A DNA stretch of 64,000 nucleotides from contig CANNBJ010000004.1 in NCBI GenBank assembly GCA_947502835.1, positions 124,001 through 188,000 of the forward strand, read 5' to 3'. The notes under the pieces were generated by a model, which was given only the letters and a program-made list of their open reading frames with translations, was not told the DNA's origin and ran no database searches. This document shows positions 59,930 to 64,000 of this stretch, in pieces. This stretch comes from Bdellovibrionales bacterium (GTDB taxonomy: Bacteria; Bdellovibrionota; UBA1018; CAIMNF01). The stretch's first letter is position 1, and each line of letters starts with the position of its first letter. The translations under genes were made by a program, and so were the position numbers.

Positions 59930-60126
59930 AAGATTCCTGCCTTTATTGACCTTGATCCTCGCAAGTCGGAGGCTGATTTTCAAACCTGAAAGTGGGTTTG
60001 AGACAGGAATTTGTCGGAAACTCTGCCTGCGAACTTCACAAATCGCGACCAAAGTCGAGTCACCGCCCATTGAGAGCTTTGGTTTGGGCTTGTTTCCCGA
60101 TAAAATGAAAACAGGAGAGGTTTCCC

Positions 60127-60534
60127 ATGGAGTCAAATTTCAGGATGAAAAAGGCAGGTCGATTCATCGTTGCAGGCTTTCTTGCGTTGAGCGGTCTGCT
60201 GGAAAACGGGGGCCAGGCGAACGCATACATGGCGTATCCGGGAGGTTCTACCCCGATTTACCAACCCCAGGGTATTCCAAATCCAATGTGGGGACCTTAT
60301 TCCAATCCCTACCAGACAAATCTGAATTTTTACGGGACTCCCTGGGGGCAGGTACCCCCCGCATATTTTTATCCTTCATTGACTCCGTTTCCGGGACTTC
60401 CGCCTTCGAATTTTTTCATGCCGCACTTTCCCTCTCCGTACGGACCCGGAAATTATTGTCCGACCTGCAATCCCTACAGCCCGATTCCGATCATGCCGCA
60501 GCAGACCCAGAATCAGTGGCATATTATGTCTTGA
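60127..60534 (+). CDS. Secreted Pro/Tyr/Asn-rich protein
   Basis: A 135-residue exported protein (signal peptide ending GQANA, about 33). The mature part is dominated by Pro, Tyr, Phe, Asn and Gly with almost no charge, e.g. MWGPYSNPYQTNLNFYG and PHFPSPYGPGNY, plus a single CPTC motif. It looks intrinsically disordered and adhesive or wall-associated, as with other low-complexity envelope proteins in this window. AGGAGAGG precedes the ATG. TTGGTT (60079) and TAAAAT (60101) form a possible promoter with a 16-base spacer. Family unknown. Confidence 0.6.
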   Translation: MESNFRMKKAGRFIVAGFLALSGLLENGGQANAYMAYPGGSTPIYQPQGIPNPMWGPYSNPYQTNLNFYGTPWGQVPPAYFYPSLTPFPGLPPSNFFMPHFPSPYGPGNYCPTCNPYSPIPIMPQQTQNQWHIMS

Positions 60535-60543
60535 GGCAGATGC

Positions 60544-61368
60544 ATGAGCGGAGTTTTTCAAGGCTTGATGGCGCCCTCTCTTTTTATTTCACTTCTCTTC
60601 GGGGGCGCTGCCGCTCTCGGACTGATTCCCTATGAAAAGCTCGTGTTCTTGAACGTTTGGTTCCTGTCCGTACCTCATACTTTTGCGACTTTTTTTCGAA
60701 GCGATCTGAGGACACCCGTACGAGGTGCGATAGCCGTGTTGGTATTCTTCGCTCTCTTGCTCCTTTGCATCGCATTTAGAAACAGTTCTGATCTCAGTGT
60801 GTTGGTCCTTGCCTATTTCTTTGCCCAGCAATTCCATTACTCGCGCCAGAATTTCGGATTCTCCCGGATCGGGGGAGCGGTCGAGGGTGGAAGTGTGCTC
60901 GAAACTGTGTTTTATCCGGCAGTCGCGATGATCTCGATTCTGGGGGCCCTCTCCAAAGGGCCGATCAATTTTTTCGGGTTCGCAGTCAGAAACCCTCTTC
61001 CCTTCCAAGTTCAGGAATCGTTCACCGCGGTGGCACTTTCAGTTCTCATGGCAGCCATTCTCTTGTGTCGCCCGAGAAAAAATTGGCCACATGCTGTTTT
61101 GCACCTCGCCCTGAATGGGGCTTTGTTTTGGTTCAGCAATCACTTCATTTTTGTTTGGTTCATGATCAATGTGCTGCACAATTTCCAGTATCTTCTCCTG
61201 ATGATCCGGGTGGAACGCTCAGCGCGGGTCCTTGCTTTTCCCTATCTTCTCAGTTTCGGGCTCGCCCTGATCGCGGGCTTGCCTGAAATGATATTGGTGT
61301 TCATTTCCATTAATTTTACGCACTACCTCTGGGACGCAAGAATCTGGCGAGGGGTTCGAGTCACTTGA
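60544..61368 (+). CDS. Integral membrane protein with conserved-looking His motifs
   Basis: A 274-residue protein with about seven or eight membrane segments. Histidines at segment ends (SVPHTFATFFR, QQFHYSRQNFG, NVLHNFQYLL, NFTHYLWDARIWR) suggest metal or cofactor binding in the membrane; the HYxxDxxIW end motif is distinctive. It could be a membrane-bound oxygenase/desaturase-like enzyme or a carotenoid-related Brp/Blh-type protein, but I do not claim a match. GAGG precedes the ATG, 9 bases after the Pro-rich gene's stop, so the two probably form an operon. Confidence 0.65.
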   Translation: MSGVFQGLMAPSLFISLLFGGAAALGLIPYEKLVFLNVWFLSVPHTFATFFRSDLRTPVRGAIAVLVFFALLLLCIAFRNSSDLSVLVLAYFFAQQFHYSRQNFGFSRIGGAVEGGSVLETVFYPAVAMISILGALSKGPINFFGFAVRNPLPFQVQESFTAVALSVLMAAILLCRPRKNWPHAVLHLALNGALFWFSNHFIFVWFMINVLHNFQYLLLMIRVERSARVLAFPYLLSFGLALIAGLPEMILVFISINFTHYLWDARIWRGVRVT

Positions 61369-61431
61369 AGAAAATCTACTTACCCTGATGCAGAGAGCAT
61401 CAGGTAGGGTCTGGAGCGAAAAGGGGGCGTT

Positions 61432-61626
61432 ATGTTTTCAATCGCCTTTGTTCTCTATCTGTTTGGCTTTGGGACCCTATTGTTCGATGCAAGACTCAGG
61501 GAAGGGTACTCGCTTTCGCTAGCGGTTTTCGGAGCTGTTCTGGTCGGTTTATCCATTTTGGTTTTTGTGGGGGGAATCCTTCAGAAACGAAGACTCGAAA
61601 CGGATTCACATGAGTCTCTTCCGTAA
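61432..61626 (+). CDS. Small membrane protein
   Basis: A 64-residue protein with two transmembrane helices (MFSIAFVLYLFGFGTLLF and LAVFGAVLVGLSILVFVGGIL) and short charged tail. GGGGG precedes the ATG. A hairpin (CCTGATGC / GCATCAGG) lies upstream at about 61385-61411. It ends 8 bases before the left inverted repeat of the IS1-like element. Function unknown. Confidence 0.5.
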   Translation: MFSIAFVLYLFGFGTLLFDARLREGYSLSLAVFGAVLVGLSILVFVGGILQKRRLETDSHESLP

Positions 61627-61634
61627 ACTTTTCA

Positions 61635-62660
61635 AACTGGTCTCCTTGATTGGGTAAGTCTTCAACATGACTCAACGGAATCCTCCTGAAATGTTGGCAT
61701 TTTTTCTGCAACTCCTGGAGACATGAAGCGTTATTGCATTAATTCTGACTGCTCAGAGCATCAATCAAAGCACCTCCAGAGTGCGAATTCCGGACGAGTC
61801 TCCAAAAAGGGAACATTCTATCGACTTTGTGATCGCCGTTATATTCAGCGATTCAAGTGCCTGGTTTGCCGGACGCAGTTCTCAAAGGCTACCTTCGATC
61901 CAGATTACCGGCAGCATCGACGTGAAATCAATGAGATGCTCTTTTTGTTTCTTGCTTCAGGCGTTACCCAGAGAAGATCCGCGATCCTTCTAAAAACCGA
62001 CCGCAAGACGATCAGCCGAAAGCTCAAGATCCTGGGAGCAAGGGCAAAAGAGGATCACGCGGAATGGCTCGAGGAGCGCTTCTCGGAAACGCCTATCAGG
62101 CACATTCAGTTTGATGACCTTGAGACAGTGGAGCATACGAAATGCAAACCCCTGAGTGTCACCCTCGCAGTTCAAAACAAGAGTCGGGAAATCCTTGATA
62201 TTCAGGTAAAACGAATGCCGGCGAAAGGTCCCCTCTCGAGAGTCGCCCGAAAGAAATACGGACCAAGAAAAGACGAACGCCCGGCTGGTTGGGATCAGCT
62301 CTTCAGGAATTTAAAATCTCTGCTCCATGCCAATGTTCTGTGTGAGTCTGATGAGAATCCGCACTACCCGCAGTTCGTGAGAAGTCACCTGCCCCAGGCC
62401 AGACACGTTCGTCATAAGGGCGCGCGGGGTGCGATTGTGGGTCAGGGCGAGCTGAAGAAACTAAAGTTTGATCCTCTGTTTTCGCTCAACCACACCTGTG
62501 CAATGCTCAGAGCCAACGTAAATCGTCTCTTTAGAAAGACTTGGAGTACGACCAAGAAAGTCGAGTGCCTCGTCGATCATCTTTGGATTTACGTGAGGTA
62601 CCATAACGCAGTCCTTGTGAACTCGGATCCGGGGTTCGTGCCCACTCAAAGAAGCCAGTT
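61635..62660 (+). mobile_element. IS1-like insertion element with terminal inverted repeats
   Basis: Left end AACTGGTCTCCTTGATTGGG (61635-61654) and right end CCCACTCAAAGAAGCCAGTT (62641-62660) are inverted and imperfect (roughly 18 of 23 positions match). One transposase gene fills the element. The ends match those of the 196-198 bp repeats elsewhere in the window. No target duplication is visible. Confidence 0.8.
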
Positions 62661-62673
62661 GGGGGGAGGTTGA
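61723..62673 (+). CDS. IS1-like transposase within the AACTGG element
   Basis: A 316-residue protein. N-terminal zinc ribbon (CINSDC and CLVC), HTH-like region (LASGVTQRRSAILLKTDRKTISRK), then IQFDDLETVEHTKCKPLSV, RMPAKG, ARGAIVGQGELKKLKFDP, and the basic end FSLNHTCAMLRAN...LFRKTWSTTK. It is homologous throughout to the protein at 27275. By eye the end aligns with the IS1 InsB C-terminus, but Asn stands where the catalytic Glu would be. The reading frame runs through the right inverted repeat and ends 13 bases outside it (QRSQLGGG), so the last residues come from repeat and flank DNA. Confidence 0.82.
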   Translation: MKRYCINSDCSEHQSKHLQSANSGRVSKKGTFYRLCDRRYIQRFKCLVCRTQFSKATFDPDYRQHRREINEMLFLFLASGVTQRRSAILLKTDRKTISRKLKILGARAKEDHAEWLEERFSETPIRHIQFDDLETVEHTKCKPLSVTLAVQNKSREILDIQVKRMPAKGPLSRVARKKYGPRKDERPAGWDQLFRNLKSLLHANVLCESDENPHYPQFVRSHLPQARHVRHKGARGAIVGQGELKKLKFDPLFSLNHTCAMLRANVNRLFRKTWSTTKKVECLVDHLWIYVRYHNAVLVNSDPGFVPTQRSQLGGG

Positions 62674-62706
62674 TAAGTTGCCCCCGACTCGCTAAGCTCT
62701 CCCACC

Positions 62707-63732
62707 ATGATGACTCTTTCTCCGCAAAAAAGGATCTTGGTGGGTGGATTGTTGGTCGCGCTCGGGGCGGCTGCTTATTTTGCCTGGACCTCGTATTTCG
62801 GCGTTTCCAAGAACCTGCGGACGAATCCGGTCTTGAAAAAGGATTACCAAATCCTGCGGAATGAGGACCAGAAAACCCATGTGGAGCAGATCTCCATGGC
62901 GCTGCACCGGCTGAACAGTTACCGACTCCCCGAGGGGCTCGCCGAGGCCTTGAAGCGGGAAAAGGATCCCCGTCCCCAGGTTCGGAGTTCGGTTGCGGAG
63001 TCTCTTGCCATGAATGTGATGCAGGGGGAGGTTCTCGAGGCCGAAATCCGGCTTCTCGGGGATCCCGAGGAGGCGGTTCGGGTCGCTGCCCTGACGGCGC
63101 TCTCCCGGGTCGGGGACCCGCGCCGGATCGAGTTGCTGAAGAAGGCCATGGCCAATCCCTCTAAATCGGTTCGGGAGGAGTTTCTCATTCGCTCAGGGCT
63201 TTACAACGCAATCCAAGGATCGGAACAGGAGTCTCATTTGAGCGCCATTCATGCGCTTCTGGATCAACACAAGGGGGATCCAGGACTGAATGCCTTCGGC
63301 CTCAAGGTCCTGCTGAGGACCGGTGCGACCGACGCAAGGAGTCTCGATCGGGTGGAGGGTGCTTTTTTGAATTCCGCTACGCCCAAAGAACTGATCCCCT
63401 CGCTGTATCGGCAACTCGTGCGGACGCGGCCGGAGCTGCTCGTAAAGCGTTTCTCCAAGGATGCGCGCTCCTCATTCGTTGCGCTCCGGATCACCGCATT
63501 GAACAGCATTCTTGAACTTTGTCCGCCTGAAAGGTGGGATGTGATTCAGGGGGTCGTGAATGATCCGGAAATGGACCCGCAATCAAAGATGGTCGCCAAA
63601 AGAATCGCAAGCCATCTCGGGGGAAAGATCGATGCGTCGGAGAAAATCCTGGCACCTCCTGCCGGATCGGATCGTTGTGCGGTTTCCCGCCGGAGCAAAT
63701 TGAAGCACCCCGATACTGGAAAAGGAACCTGA
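62707..63732 (+). CDS. Membrane-anchored HEAT-repeat protein
   Basis: A 341-residue protein with an N-terminal membrane helix (GGLLVALGAAAYFAWTSYF) and a periplasmic or cytoplasmic helical-repeat domain: PQVRSSVAESLAMNV, EAVRVAALTALSRVGDPRR, SKSVREEFLIRSGLY and so on, the HEAT/PBS-lyase repeat pattern with Asp-Pro turns. Such proteins are scaffolds. The C-terminus is short and unstructured with one Cys. It starts 33 bases past the transposase stop and precedes the PLD-like gene by 22 bases in the same direction, so it may be co-transcribed with it. Confidence 0.75.
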   Translation: MMTLSPQKRILVGGLLVALGAAAYFAWTSYFGVSKNLRTNPVLKKDYQILRNEDQKTHVEQISMALHRLNSYRLPEGLAEALKREKDPRPQVRSSVAESLAMNVMQGEVLEAEIRLLGDPEEAVRVAALTALSRVGDPRRIELLKKAMANPSKSVREEFLIRSGLYNAIQGSEQESHLSAIHALLDQHKGDPGLNAFGLKVLLRTGATDARSLDRVEGAFLNSATPKELIPSLYRQLVRTRPELLVKRFSKDARSSFVALRITALNSILELCPPERWDVIQGVVNDPEMDPQSKMVAKRIASHLGGKIDASEKILAPPAGSDRCAVSRRSKLKHPDTGKGT

Positions 63733-63753
63733 ATTCTGAGATAAGGTGCTGGC

Positions 63754-64000
63754 ATGAAAGCCGGGGCCTGGGCGGAAGAACAGATTTATTTTGATCAGGG
63801 GGACTACTTTCAGGCCATCCTTTCGGAGATTTCTTCTGCACGGCATTCGATTGAGTTGGAGTCCTATATTTTCGAGCTGGATGCAATTGGCATGGCCGTT
63901 ACAAGCGCGCTCCGGGAAGCAGCACTCCGCGGAGTGCGGGTGAGGATTCTGGTGGATGGAATGGGAACCTGGTTCACCCAGGATCGGCTGAAAAATGGGT
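63754..64000 (+). CDS. Phospholipase D/cardiolipin synthase-like protein (start only)
   Basis: The first 82 codons of a protein that runs off the window. AAGG precedes the ATG. IYFDQGDYFQAILSEIS, HSIELESYIFELDAIG, and LREAALRGVRVRILVDGMGT are typical of the N-terminal half of the first PLD domain in cardiolipin synthases and related phosphatidyltransferases. The catalytic HxKxxxxD motif lies beyond the edge. No membrane segments precede the domain, unlike ClsA, so a ClsB/ClsC-type is suggested. Confidence 0.8.
   Translation, partial: MKAGAWAEEQIYFDQGDYFQAILSEISSARHSIELESYIFELDAIGMAVTSALREAALRGVRVRILVDGMGTWFTQDRLKNG

Overview
This 64 kb window is a chromosomal segment of a Gram-negative bacterium with a moderately GC-rich genome. 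It carries many lipoproteins, signal peptides and outer-membrane-type proteins. Large numbers of secreted Gly-, Met- or Cys-rich proteins of unknown function, a DUF4360 protein, a Tad-type CpaF ATPase with a TadG-like protein, RoxA-like and PLD-type proteins and a six-S1-domain RpsA fit the Bdellovibrionota or a neighbouring deltaproteobacterial-like lineage. That placement is inference from gene content; no rRNA gene is present to fix it.

Layout. 1-12.2 kb: a Lys-rich/acidic histone H1-like protein (cut by the window edge), a TadG-like pilus protein, a five-gene BmpA-type nucleoside ABC transporter operon with every junction overlapping by 4 bases, CpaF, and clpS-clpA. 12.2-18.8 kb: an accessory stretch of small secreted proteins (Cys-rich peptide, glycine-rich lipoprotein, three tandem paralogous lipoproteins, a barrel-like protein, a DUF4360 protein with a repeat linker) interrupted by a YahK/CAD-type alcohol dehydrogenase. 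18.8-30 kb: a tightly overlapped minus-strand operon (GreA/B-like, GIY-YIG, YchJ, trypsin, IorA-like ThDP enzyme), a TIGR03862-type flavoprotein, lactate permease next to a D-lactate/glycolate-type dehydrogenase, an orphan IS1-like transposase and a di-haem cytochrome. 30-47 kb: housekeeping genes nadK-recN, grpE-dnaK-dnaJ-(LpoA-like), a DEAD-box helicase, hemW and rpsA. Two paralogous Cys-rich secreted proteins lie on either side of hemW. 47-64 kb: a secreted HExxH protease, a BPL_N protein, a gene pair framed by two 197-bp repeats, ClC and MFS transporters, tRNA-Ile2 with a duplicated 3' end, a type-B carboxylesterase, a propeller protein, an IS1-like element with terminal inverted repeats, a HEAT-repeat protein and the start of a PLD/cardiolipin-synthase-like gene.

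The most notable structure is a set of small mobile repeats. A roughly 1 kb IS1-like transposon (61635-62660) has terminal inverted repeats that also bound several 196-198 bp elements without genes (38.4, 40.3 and 49.5 kb), so the window appears to hold a transposase family together with the MITEs it could mobilise. A second, sequence-distinct 197-bp family whose ends also begin AACTG occurs as two direct copies exactly flanking a membrane protein and a DUF6973-like protein, which looks like a composite element carrying a possible toxin/immunity pair. Other points worth attention are the Cys-rich paralogue pair with a Gly/Met repeat tail and a hairpin leader, the three tandem lipoproteins, the att-like duplication of the tRNA-Ile2 end with a 55-residue reading frame between the copies, and a run of five hairpins after rpsA.
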